64,000 nt of DNA from contig NZ_VJZR01000003.1 in assembly GCF_007097365.1 (NCBI RefSeq), forward strand, positions 1-64,000. Reading direction: 5' to 3'. A program made the translations under genes and the position numbers. The notes under the pieces were generated by a model that saw only the letters and a program-made list of their open reading frames with translations, did not search any database and had not been told where the DNA came from. This stretch comes from Flavobacterium franklandianum. Lineage in GTDB: Bacteria; Bacteroidota; Bacteroidia; Flavobacteriales; Flavobacteriaceae. This document shows positions 38,265 to 48,400 of the stretch, one piece after another. Positions within the stretch are counted from its first letter, which is position 1. The number at the start of each line of letters is the position of its first letter.

Positions 38265-40118
38265 TTAAGTTTTTAAAATTTCTATTGTTTCTTTTATTAC
38301 TTTATGGAGTTCATTAAACAAAAATCCGGATAAGTTTCCTTTTTTTATTTTACTACATTTTTTTTCAACTCTCTTTTCTAATTCTTCAAAAAAAGCTAGA
38401 TCAAGTTTCAAATAATGATTTTGATATTTTTTGTAACGATTTTGAATGAACCTAATTATTTCCCATTTTTTTTCATTATTGCCATTTAAAAAGAAAGTGT
38501 AAAATCTATAACTTTTAAAATCTTTCATTATTGGATTGAAGAAATAGTCTTTATCAGTTCTTAAAATTTCTGTATAAAACTCTGCGAAATTTTCATAGCA
38601 TTTTTCTTCTAAATCAGTTGCGATTGACTTTTTTTCTTCCATCAAAATTTCATCATTGATTTTTAATGCTTCTTCTTTGATTTTGATTAAATGAGTTTTA
38701 AATTCAGAATTTTCATTTACTGAAAGATAGAAATCTAGAGAACCAGTATGTTTATAATGAGGTTTTCCTTTTTTCATTCCTTTAACTATCCTTTTTTCTA
38801 AATTTTCTAAATTAAAATTTAGTGGATTATTAAAGCGAGTTATGAAATGAAAAATAGTTAAATAATTCGATATATCGTACAATCCTTTGTCAGTATAATC
38901 AATTAGTTTCTTTGTTAATTCTAAATATTCTAAATCTGTTAGCTTAAAACAATTTTGATAATTTAGACTATTTAAAACTTCATAATGCGGTAAAATGACA
39001 TTTTGTTCAATATTATAATATTTGTTTAATTCATCAAGGATATTTGTTAATCTAAAAATATTACCTCCAGTTAGAAAGTCATAAATCGATTTAAAATATG
39101 TCCAACCATTATTATCAAAATAATTTATATTAAATTGTTCTTTATATGTTTTTTCTTCTTTTTCTTTAGGTAAATTATTCTTCTCAAAAAAAGAGTCTAA
39201 AATAATATATGAGCTATCATCCAAAGTTTCTCGATTAGTAAATGAAATTTTACCTTCTTTATATTCAATTGAAATGGCAATAGAAAATCTTAACAGCATT
39301 TGAAATATTTCACTTTCCTTTTGTCTTAATATATTATCAGAAGTTAAATTAACTTTGATTTCAGAAAACACATTTTGAAAATATGATAAACAATATGAAA
39401 GAATTCTAATGTTTCGTGATTTTTTTGAAAAGACTTCAAGTATAAAGTTTTTATTTTCTTTTAAGAAGCTTTGATATATAGGAAAACCTGAAAATTTGAT
39501 TTCAATTAAGCTATCAAAAGTATCAAAGATATTTGCTATAAATTCAATGCTGTTTCCTACAACTTTTTCTTTTAAAATATGATAATTGGCAGAATCGATT
39601 TTATTTTCATTAGCAATTATAATCACTTTTACATTTTCATTTTCAACTAATGAGTTTATATAACCTATTAACTCTTCTAATTTAAGATTTTCGCTAATTC
39701 TTTCTAAATCATCGAAACATAATACAAGTTCTTCAAAGTTTATTAACTCATTTGTATTTACGTTAATTTCTTCAATGTATTTTATATATTCTCCTAACCC
39801 CTTTAAATGTAAAATACCTTTTGTAACTGCTTTACCAATTGACGCTCCAAGTTTTAATTTATTACTTTTTAAAATTGGATATAAACAAAGAAAAATTTCT
39901 GATTGAATTTCTTCAACTGATTTTAATCCAAAAAGTGAAACAAGAATTGGTCTATATTTTTTGCTTTCATCATTAGATGTAGATATTTTACATATATCTT
40001 TGGACAATATGTTTTTAAAATAATACGTTTTACCAATACCCCATTCTCCAGTAATCATTAATGCGTAATTAGTATTTGATTTTAAGTAATATTCTACTAT
40101 TTCTTTAAGATTTTGCAT
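38265..40118 (-). CDS. KAP-type P-loop NTPase
   Basis: A 617-residue protein. Walker A is GEWGIGKT at residues 24-31 and Walker B is LVLCFDDLER with Asp136-Asp137. VKVIIIANENKI is a sensor-1-like strand. The arrangement fits the KAP/STAND-like NTPases, several of which serve in phage defence (for example QatA). No membrane insertion is obvious, unlike classic KAP proteins. The C-terminal ~350 residues are helical, Lys/Glu/Asn-rich and of unknown fold; they may be the sensor or effector. The gene is very AT-rich compared with the core genes, which suggests transfer. A defence role is inferred from family and context only. Confidence 0.72.
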   Translation of the reverse strand: MQNLKEIVEYYLKSNTNYALMITGEWGIGKTYYFKNILSKDICKISTSNDESKKYRPILVSLFGLKSVEEIQSEIFLCLYPILKSNKLKLGASIGKAVTKGILHLKGLGEYIKYIEEINVNTNELINFEELVLCFDDLERISENLKLEELIGYINSLVENENVKVIIIANENKIDSANYHILKEKVVGNSIEFIANIFDTFDSLIEIKFSGFPIYQSFLKENKNFILEVFSKKSRNIRILSYCLSYFQNVFSEIKVNLTSDNILRQKESEIFQMLLRFSIAISIEYKEGKISFTNRETLDDSSYIILDSFFEKNNLPKEKEEKTYKEQFNINYFDNNGWTYFKSIYDFLTGGNIFRLTNILDELNKYYNIEQNVILPHYEVLNSLNYQNCFKLTDLEYLELTKKLIDYTDKGLYDISNYLTIFHFITRFNNPLNFNLENLEKRIVKGMKKGKPHYKHTGSLDFYLSVNENSEFKTHLIKIKEEALKINDEILMEEKKSIATDLEEKCYENFAEFYTEILRTDKDYFFNPIMKDFKSYRFYTFFLNGNNEKKWEIIRFIQNRYKKYQNHYLKLDLAFFEELEKRVEKKCSKIKKGNLSGFLFNELHKVIKETIEILKT

Positions 40119-40174
40119 TAGTTTTATTTTTTTTAAGGATTTCTGCTAGTGTAGGCATTAAAATAATGTTCTTT

Positions 40175-40209
40175 AAAAATCAGTTTTGCCTTTGATGAAA
40201 CTGGTTTTT
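40175..40209. terminator. Possible terminator between kinase and NTPase genes
   Basis: AAAAATCAGTTT and AAACTGGTTTTT pair around an 11-base loop with one U-G wobble when read on the plus strand (an A-C mismatch on the minus strand). If active it separates the two minus-strand genes. Confidence 0.35.
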
Positions 40210-40366
40210 TAAATTATGCTCAAATATGTTATCGTTTATTAAATTTGAAATTAACGAAAAGAAGCAAACAAAGATGCGAGTTTAGGAATACTTGGACTAA
40301 ACGAGGATTTTGTGCAGCTGAATGAGGTAATGATTGTTTTTATCATATAAATTTCTAGTTAATCCA

Positions 40367-42085
40367 TTACAATAATTTATTCTTATCTGTTGTGATTGTG
40401 AAATTAATTTTATCAATTGTTATTTTATTAAAGCCAATAATTGGAACTTTTCCATTTATCTTTTCATCGTTCAAATAGGTTCCAATGCTTTCCAAATCAT
40501 AAAGCCAAACGTTATCTTTGCTATTGATGATTACACAATGTCTTCTACTAACCAATTTAGCATCAATAACTTCAATGTCATTTTCGTTAAAGCCTTCTCG
40601 ACCAAATTTAATAATAGAATTTGTTATTGATGAAGAATTTATATTTTCATTGTTACTTTCCAAGAAAGTAATTGTGTTTTCTTTCATTGTATTAAAATGA
40701 AAATCCATAAATAGTAACTTTGATTTTAATGTCGGCAATCTATTAAAACTATGACTTTTTTTATCTTCCGATAATACTGAATAATTATAACCAATAAATG
40801 GATTGTTAGTTATTTTTAAAATTGATTTTGGGACTATTGCTTTTCCTTGATTGTGCAATACGTAACTGATATAATAATTATTCGCAAAACAAGGTAAATT
40901 TGTATTTGTGTCCATTAACATTTTAGATAATTCCATTGCTGGTTCAAATCTATTAGTTTCATAATAACAACGAATTAATAAATTATATGCCTCATAGTCT
41001 AAAGGATGCCTATGTAAATGGTCTGAAAGTAAACCCATAGCAATTGGATACTTTTTGTTTTCTAAATTAATCCAACCTAAATCTTTTTGTACATCCAATC
41101 TAGGGTTTAATCGCAATGCTTTTTCTAAATATTCTTTTGCTTTTTTGATTTGTTGTATTCTTAAATAATATTTACCGAATGCTTGTAGTACGGCTACGTT
41201 ATTTGGATAATTGGCATTTGCTAATTCCAAATATTTGGCAGCACTACGCCACTTATTTGTCTTTAATGCTTTTTCTGCGTGTTCTACTAATTCTGCGGCT
41301 TTTAACCCCTCTTTTTTGAAAATTATCGGAACAGATTTTGCCCTTATTGCTTCTTCAAATTCGACCATAAATTGAAATCTTAACTCTGGTACTTTATTAA
41401 TGGATTTAAGAATTATTTCCTGTTGCCAGTTTGGTAATTTTTGAATTGGGAAATCTGCTTTTTGATGTTTTTCGATTATATCCTCAATTGATAAATAACT
41501 GAATGGATTTTTACCTGTTAAAAGTTCCATAAGTGTTACTCCAAGAGCATAAATATCAATACGAGGATCTTGCTTAGTATCACTATCCCAGGAAAATGCT
41601 TCGGGACTCATATAGGATCTTGTACCAATATCTTTATTGGCTATGCCAAAATCAGAAATTTTAATGATCCCATTTTGAGAAAAAAGTATGTTGTCTGGCT
41701 TAATATCGTGATGGATAATTCCTTTTTTGTGAACAGTTCTTAAGCATTCTGTTAATGTTTGTATCCATTGCAGTGCCTCCGAAGCTACAATTTTACCTTC
41801 TTTTATTTTATCTCTTAGACTACCACCTGAACAATATTCCATTACCAGAAACAATTTATCTTCTTGCCAAAAATGATGGTAATAGTTAACAATATTAGAA
41901 TTGTCAAATTTTGATACTATTTCAATTTCGTGAATAATATCTTCCTGTTCTGTTTTGTCTGTATTTTTTAATTGTTTGATTGCCACGTACCGATTTGATA
42001 CTTTTTCTTTTGCCAAGAAGACTTTTCCAAAACCACCGTCTCCAAGGTCTTTTATGAAAGAGTATTTGTTATCGTATAGAATCAT
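40367..42085 (-). CDS. Ser/Thr protein kinase with TPR repeats and C-terminal FHA domain
   Basis: A 572-residue eukaryotic-type kinase. The glycine loop LGDGGFGKV is at residues 14-22, the ATP lysine is Lys37 (VAIKQLK), the catalytic loop HHDIKPDN is at 125-132 (His in place of the usual Arg, so an RD-independent kinase), the DFG motif is at 145-147 and SPE at 160-162. TPR-like repeats (PNNVAVLQAFGKYYLRIQQ, ALRLNPRLDVQKDLGWINLE) cover about 285-400. An FHA domain (FGREG, SRRHCVI, DLESIGTYLN) ends the protein and would bind phosphothreonine. No membrane segment is present. It is divergent from the beta-helix membrane protein at 42441. It is probably a cytosolic signalling or defence kinase; the target is unknown. 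Confidence 0.88.
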   Translation of the reverse strand: MILYDNKYSFIKDLGDGGFGKVFLAKEKVSNRYVAIKQLKNTDKTEQEDIIHEIEIVSKFDNSNIVNYYHHFWQEDKLFLVMEYCSGGSLRDKIKEGKIVASEALQWIQTLTECLRTVHKKGIIHHDIKPDNILFSQNGIIKISDFGIANKDIGTRSYMSPEAFSWDSDTKQDPRIDIYALGVTLMELLTGKNPFSYLSIEDIIEKHQKADFPIQKLPNWQQEIILKSINKVPELRFQFMVEFEEAIRAKSVPIIFKKEGLKAAELVEHAEKALKTNKWRSAAKYLELANANYPNNVAVLQAFGKYYLRIQQIKKAKEYLEKALRLNPRLDVQKDLGWINLENKKYPIAMGLLSDHLHRHPLDYEAYNLLIRCYYETNRFEPAMELSKMLMDTNTNLPCFANNYYISYVLHNQGKAIVPKSILKITNNPFIGYNYSVLSEDKKSHSFNRLPTLKSKLLFMDFHFNTMKENTITFLESNNENINSSSITNSIIKFGREGFNENDIEVIDAKLVSRRHCVIINSKDNVWLYDLESIGTYLNDEKINGKVPIIGFNKITIDKINFTITTDKNKLL

Positions 42086-42440
42086 TAGTTGAAATTTTTA
42101 AAACAAAGTTGTTTGTTTTTTTTGAAAGTTGATAAAAACAAAGTAACGATTTATATTATGAATGATTTAATGAACACTTGACAAAAAAGTATTTTTATTG
42201 TTATTCCCAAAAGTAAGAATCTTTTATGGGATTGAAAATATACCTTTAGATGATTTGTAGTAGATTTTTTATACATTTGAAAGACATAAGATTTGAGTTT
42301 TATCAAATTGATTTACCTACATAAAAGTATAATGAAATGATTTTGTTTTAAAGATATACGATTAGTTTTAGGCAAGGAATAACAGTACTATAATCATAAT
42401 GATATTTCAAAAAAGACTTTTAAAAGTAAAAAAATAATCA
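42086..42440. promoter_or_regulatory. Divergent promoter region, kinase and beta-helix genes
   Basis: 355 bp of very AT-rich sequence between two diverging genes. TACCTTTA (42241-42248) resembles a -7 element on the plus strand, but the -33 position is not convincing. No operator-like repeat was found. Confidence 0.35.
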
Positions 42441-44150
42441 ATGGGAGACTCAATTTTTTTAAATAAAAATGATTTCGATAAAAAATTTGAAAATATAATA
42501 TTTCCAAATTTTATTTTGGAAAAAAATATAAGTACAGAAGGTGATATATTATTTAATAATTGCACATTTAAAAGCACTTTTATACTAGAGAATTTAAAAG
42601 CAAGAGAATTATTTTTTTTCAAATGTAATTTTGAAGAAAAATTTATATTATCAAGTTCTTTTTTTAATATAGGAGGATTTACTGATTGTATATTTTCTGG
42701 AGAGATTAATTTAACTTCAAATAAATGTACATCAAATTTTGTATTAAGAAATGTTAGAGGAAAAGAATTTGAGATAAATGGAGAATATCAAACACTTCAA
42801 ATCGTTTCATCCAAAATAGGTAACTTAATATTGAAAGATATCAATACGGAACGATTATATAGAGAGTCTAAAATTGAATTTCTAGTAGAAAATGAAATTA
42901 ATAAAATACAAATTAAGTCCTATATAACCCTATCGAATATAGTTTTTGTCGGTGGTGATTATAAAAGTGTATTTTTTGAAGGAGTTTTTGAAGAATCTAT
43001 AAATTTTAAAAAAAAAGTAAAAATTGAAAATTTATATTTAGAATCCTCAACATTTAAGAAAAGGATTGATTTTGAGGAAGGAGAATATGAATATATTAGT
43101 TTTTACAGAAGCATCTTTCAAAGTTTGGTGTTAATAAGTGATAATAATTTGACAGAAGATATTCCAAGAGATTTAAAAATAAAAGAATTAACATTTCATT
43201 CTTGTGTTTTCGATATGAATGTTAGTGTTGGTATGGAAGATATTCAGTTTTTAAATTTGTCGAATAATAATTTCAAACAAATATTTAATTTTAATAATAA
43301 TGCAGATAATAACAATGAAAATTCTGAGGTAACAATAAGAATTAATGGAACTAACCAAGGAAACATCATAATAGAACGTGTAGATGCGGATGTTAATTTA
43401 AGTGACATAAATTATGGAAATATATTATTTAAAGATTTAAACATTTCAACCTTAAATATATGTGAATTTCAAAATGTTGGAAATGTAACCTTCTCAAATA
43501 TAAAATCTGGGTATTATTTTACGATTCAAGATTCAATTACTGGAAATCTAAATTTCATTAATTTTGACATTAATATCTTCAAAGAAATTGTTATTGCTCA
43601 AAGCAGTTTAAATGGTATAATTTTTAATAAATATCCAAATAAAATTCTATCGTACAGTAAAAATTCAATAGTTGGTTATGGCATTAAAGAAAAATCTAAA
43701 AGCTCCTCCAACCTCAAAAACATTTACAATCAATTAAAACATATTGCAAGGGGAAAAGGAGATATTGATGTTTCAAATAAATATCAATCTCTTGAATACA
43801 AGCAATTACTTCTAAGTAAAGAATTTGGATTTGACACATTTATTTTGTTGTTAAATTGGTTATCAAATGATAATGGACGTAGTTGGTTCAGAGGAGTAAT
43901 CTTTACATTATCAATAGCTTTTCTTTTTTTCTTATTATACTTTCACTTCATCGGAATAGTTTTTTGTTTTGAAGATCATTTTAAAGACTATATAATTTTT
44001 ATAACATCGTTCCCAAAATTAGAATTAGAAACATATTCCTGTGAAAATAATTATTGGGAAGTAAAACTAATTATTTTCGTAGCAAGAATTTTTGTAAGCT
44101 ATGGAATTTATCAAACTATTACTGCTTTTAGAAAATATGCAAAAGGATAA
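42441..44150 (+). CDS. Pentapeptide-like beta-helix protein with C-terminal membrane segments
   Basis: A 569-residue, very AT-rich gene. Residues 1-400 are a chain of short hydrophobic/polar repeats (ILFNNCTFKSTFILENLKAR, FFKCNFEEKFILSSSFF, GGFTDCIFSGEINLTSNKC) of the kind that build a right-handed quadrilateral beta-helix (pentapeptide-like). After a linker (KSKSSSNLKNIYNQLKHIAR) come two membrane stretches near the end (GVIFTLSIAFLFFLLYFHFI and IIFVARIFVSYGIYQTIT), like the pentapeptide-repeat/ion-channel-like proteins seen beside defence genes. No signal peptide is present, so the helix faces the cytosol. It may sense a signal and act on the membrane; this is inferred. Confidence 0.65.
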   Translation: MGDSIFLNKNDFDKKFENIIFPNFILEKNISTEGDILFNNCTFKSTFILENLKARELFFFKCNFEEKFILSSSFFNIGGFTDCIFSGEINLTSNKCTSNFVLRNVRGKEFEINGEYQTLQIVSSKIGNLILKDINTERLYRESKIEFLVENEINKIQIKSYITLSNIVFVGGDYKSVFFEGVFEESINFKKKVKIENLYLESSTFKKRIDFEEGEYEYISFYRSIFQSLVLISDNNLTEDIPRDLKIKELTFHSCVFDMNVSVGMEDIQFLNLSNNNFKQIFNFNNNADNNNENSEVTIRINGTNQGNIIIERVDADVNLSDINYGNILFKDLNISTLNICEFQNVGNVTFSNIKSGYYFTIQDSITGNLNFINFDINIFKEIVIAQSSLNGIIFNKYPNKILSYSKNSIVGYGIKEKSKSSSNLKNIYNQLKHIARGKGDIDVSNKYQSLEYKQLLLSKEFGFDTFILLLNWLSNDNGRSWFRGVIFTLSIAFLFFLLYFHFIGIVFCFEDHFKDYIIFITSFPKLELETYSCENNYWEVKLIIFVARIFVSYGIYQTITAFRKYAKG

Positions 44151-44342
44151 TAAAAATACACACATACAAAAGGAGAAGCAATTGAGATATTAGCTTCACG
44201 GCAACTTCATATCTGAACTTTTTTATGTGTTTTTATTAACGGGAAATACATAGATTATTTTTTTATTAAAAGGCAGTGAATAGTTTAATCAGATTTTTAG
44301 ATTTTAAATATTAACTAACAGACTAAACACAAAAAGATTATT

Positions 44343-45137
44343 ATGAGTTTTAATAAACCTTTCCACAGAAATTATAGAAAAATTAAAGAAGGACATAATT
44401 CAGGGTATAGTAGTTGGGCATATATTGTTGATCATAATTACTCGCAAAATCCGGAATATTATACTCGTGCTTTTTCTATTATCCAAGAAGATATCCTTAA
44501 GCTATTTGAATATGTTGAGCCATCAGATATTAATAATACAACTTATTCATTCAGAATTCACGAACTACTAATGAGAACTTGTATTGAAGTTGAAGCAAAC
44601 TTTAAAGCTATTTTGAGAGAAAATATTTTTACGCCTGTATATAAAAATGGTCCCAAAAAGGGAGTTTTGCGTTTGGAAAAAGAATGGAATGTTAATGACT
44701 TTAAAATTGTAAATAAAACACATCATTTAGATGATTATTCAATTGAATTACCCTTTTGGAAGGGACACAATAAAATTAGGAAGCCATTTGAACAATGGAA
44801 AACAAACCAAACTTTAGTTTGGTATGATTCCTATAATCAATCTAAACATAATAGAGTTAATAATTTTGAACAAGCAAATCTAAAACATCTGATAGATGCG
44901 TTTTCGGGCTTGTGCGTTCTTCTTTCTTCACAATTTTGTACTGAAGATTTTAAGCCAGGTAGTAGAAGTTTAGAAGTTAATACAGATTGTTATTATGGCG
45001 GTGGTTTTGGACTTGGTAATTTCTTAATTGTTGATTTTCCTGATGATTGGAAAGATGATGAATTATATGAATTCGATTGGACAAAACTGAAAGATGAAAC
45101 TGAAAGATTTTCAAAAATTGATTATAATACCATTTGA
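44343..45137 (+). CDS. Unknown 264-aa protein of the cargo region
   Basis: I do not recognise the family. The protein is soluble. Its middle half is helical (RIHELLMRTCIEVEANFKAI, FEQWKTNQTLVWYDSYNQSKHNRVNNFEQANLKHLIDAFSGL, landmarks only), recalling HEPN-like helical bundles, but the canonical R-x4-6-H motif is not seen. The C-terminus is acidic and aromatic (VDFPDDWKDDELYEFDWTK). It precedes the giant helicase gene by 304 bp on the same strand and may act with it. The intervening gap (45138-45441) shows nothing clear. Confidence 0.6.
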   Translation: MSFNKPFHRNYRKIKEGHNSGYSSWAYIVDHNYSQNPEYYTRAFSIIQEDILKLFEYVEPSDINNTTYSFRIHELLMRTCIEVEANFKAILRENIFTPVYKNGPKKGVLRLEKEWNVNDFKIVNKTHHLDDYSIELPFWKGHNKIRKPFEQWKTNQTLVWYDSYNQSKHNRVNNFEQANLKHLIDAFSGLCVLLSSQFCTEDFKPGSRSLEVNTDCYYGGGFGLGNFLIVDFPDDWKDDELYEFDWTKLKDETERFSKIDYNTI

Positions 45138-45441
45138 AATCAATAAAAGTATCAAATAAGTTACTTCTTAATACAGAAGATTAAATTCTGCACTAATTTT
45201 CGAGAAATTGTTCGTTTCTTTTCCATAACTTCGTTTTTTCTTGTCAGAAAAAATTTATTACAACAGCTTATAGAAGTTCTAGTTAAGAGATGTAATAGCA
45301 AATTTTAATAGAATGACCGGAAATAAATAGAAATACGAAAAATACCAATAGCAACGCCAAGCATATTTGTGGTTTCAATGCACAAAAGGCTGCTTGGAAA
45401 CCAAAAGGAATAAAAACTTGACAAAGCATCTATAGGCAATT

Positions 45442-48400
45442 ATGGAACTAACAGAGAAATTATTAACAGAGTTACAAAGAAGACTTAAAATAGGAAATCG
45501 TAGAGGAGTTCATTTAAATGCTATTCCTGCAAATTCAAGATACAAGTTCGACTTAAACAGACTTTCTCATATAGACAAAAACCTTCCAAATAATTTCATT
45601 AAATCGCTACTAACAGAGTTACCTCTTAAATTTAGAATAAGTTGGAAAGACAATGTGCCAGATTTAAACTCACTTTTTGAAGAAGACCAAACACAATTAG
45701 TTAGAATTACCAAGGCATTCGAAAATCTAATAAATCAAACGGAAGCAATTGAATCTGAAAAAGGAATTAATACTTTTGGATTTGGGTTTCCTATACTTGC
45801 AAGGAGAGACAAAGCAGATAACAAGCTTACTGTTGCACCAATTCTTATATGGTCGTTACGAATTAAGCGAACAAAAGAATTTAATACTTGGGAAATACTT
45901 AGGAATGAAGACGACCCAATTTATATAAATGAAGTCTTAATAAATCATTTGCAAAGTGATTCAGAAATTGAGATAGAGCAAATACCAAGCGAAATGCTTG
46001 ATGATGGTTTAATAAATAAAGCAGAACTTATTGAAATTTGCAGCAATCTAATAAAAGCAATAAATACAAAGTCACCAGAAGATTTAGAAGATACTTTTAA
46101 AAAGAAGCTTGATACCATAACTTCGATTGGAGACAAAGCACATTATGAGAAATTGCCTTTGAACTCCACTAATTCCTTTATTGATTTTGGAGGTTTGTTC
46201 TCCATTTTTGAAGTTCAAAAACAAAACATAATCAATGATTATGGAAATCTAATGGAACTTGAAGGACTAAATATAGATCTTGAAGATATGGAAGGACATT
46301 CATTCCAACCCATTTCATCGGTTGAAACTGACCCATCTCAACAAAGTATATTGCATTCATTAGAAGCCTCAAGGAATATTTTAATACAAGGACCTCCAGG
46401 AACAGGGAAAAGTCAAACCCTTACTGCTATACTCGTAAATGCTTTAGAAAATAATAAAAAAACAATTGTTGTATGCGAGAAAATAAATGCCTTAGAGGTA
46501 TTAGAAAAGGGATTAAAAGAAAGAGGACTTGATCATCATTTTGTAATTGTAAGGGATGTTGTTACAGATAGAAAAACAGTTGTTGAATCTGTTAGAAGTA
46601 GAGTAGATAATTCAGAATATAAACGATACAGATATAACTACTCAAAAGAATCTTTAGACAACTTAACTTCAAAGGCAAAAGTCTTAATCTCTGAGATTAA
46701 TGGTAAGCACCAAAAACTTGCACAAAAACTTATCGGCAATAAGTCTTGGACAGATGTTGTTGGTGATTTATTAACTGAAAAGAAAAAAAATGTCAATGAT
46801 GGCAATCTTGACATTGATAAAAATCATTATAATTATACGTCTCAAGAATTAAACTTCTTGCTCGATCTTGTACAAAAAGGGCAAATTCTTTATGATGACT
46901 TTTTACCTATTGTATCAACTTCATTTATTAACCCTTCAAAATTAATTGGAGAGAATCCATTCTTAATTGAACAAAGAATAAACGAAGATTTTGATATTTA
47001 TGTTAAACAACTTCTTGAAATCAAACAACTATTTGAAGCAAATAGAAATGAGTTTATTAGTTTAAGAAAGAATGAATTGAAAACTCAACTTGCTTTTGTC
47101 AATGCTGCCATAGAAAAAGCTTTTGAAAAAGAAAAAGAATTAGAGCAATTAATTGATAAAAGCCGAGTTGAATATTGCACCTTTAGAAAATCAGAATTAG
47201 ACCAACAAGAAAACAGCTTTTTGAAGTTTATTACAGAAATTGATACAATTTTTGAAAGCAATAAGGGAAATGATGATTTAAAGAACAAAGCAAAGATTGA
47301 TAGCTTTGGATTCAAAATAGCATCGATTTTCTCTAAGAGCAAGAAACAAACAATTTCAGACCATTTAAAACTACAAAACAATTTTAAAAGACTCGAAGAA
47401 TGTATAGAATCCTCAAAAGATTATATTCCAAAAGAATTTGATGGAGATTTAGATTCAAAGAGAAATGCTTTACACTCATTCAAATCTGATGCGATAAAAT
47501 TAAAAAATGGCTTTAAAAACAAAATTGAAGATGAGTTTAATTCATTCCATTTAACTTCACTACTAGATACTGCTGATACTAAAATTTTATTTCAGCCAAT
47601 TGACTTCAAAATAAACGATTTAAAATGTTCTGAAAGTTTTGTGTTAAAATTGCAAACTATAAAAAATGATTTTGAAATTTACTTTGACGATCTTAATACA
47701 ATATTTAAGGTTCTTTCAAAGACAATAGCTGAAAGTAAAGACTTAGAATTACAATATTCATTCATTGGTTCATTCAACAATAAAAAAAGCATAGTGTCAA
47801 GACTAATTGCTGATTTAGAATTGGTAAAAGAAGTTTTTGACTCTAAAATACAAACAGAGTTTCAAAAGATTAGTTTACTTAAAGCAAATCCGAATGAAAT
47901 TGAAGTAAAAAGCCTTTCCTTACTTCAAGAAAAAGTAAATACTTTAACGGAGAAAATCAAAAATGATAACTGGAATATTCAGAAGAAAAAATTCAATGAA
48001 TTTTACAAATCCATTGATGATATAGAAATTCTTATCCAAAAGAAAATTGATTATTTTAATTCTGAAAAAGATTTATTTACAATTGAATTCAAATGGTTTC
48101 AGTTTTATAATGTTTTATCTGAAATAAATAAAAAGTTACTGGATGAATTAAAGCCTAAATCAAATTGGCGTAAATCTTTTTTGGTACATTATTTAAATTC
48201 AATGCTTGTAAATTCAGCTAATATGGATTTGCCGACAAATGATGAGGAGCTTAAAGAACTTGATATAACTTTAAATGGTATCGAGAATGTACAGTTAAAA
48301 TTTATCAAAGAATTCTGGTTTTCAAAACAGATAGATTCTACTAGAGAATTCGAACAAAGGAACTCAAATCTTTCGGTAGAAAATCTTTATAATAAAAGAA

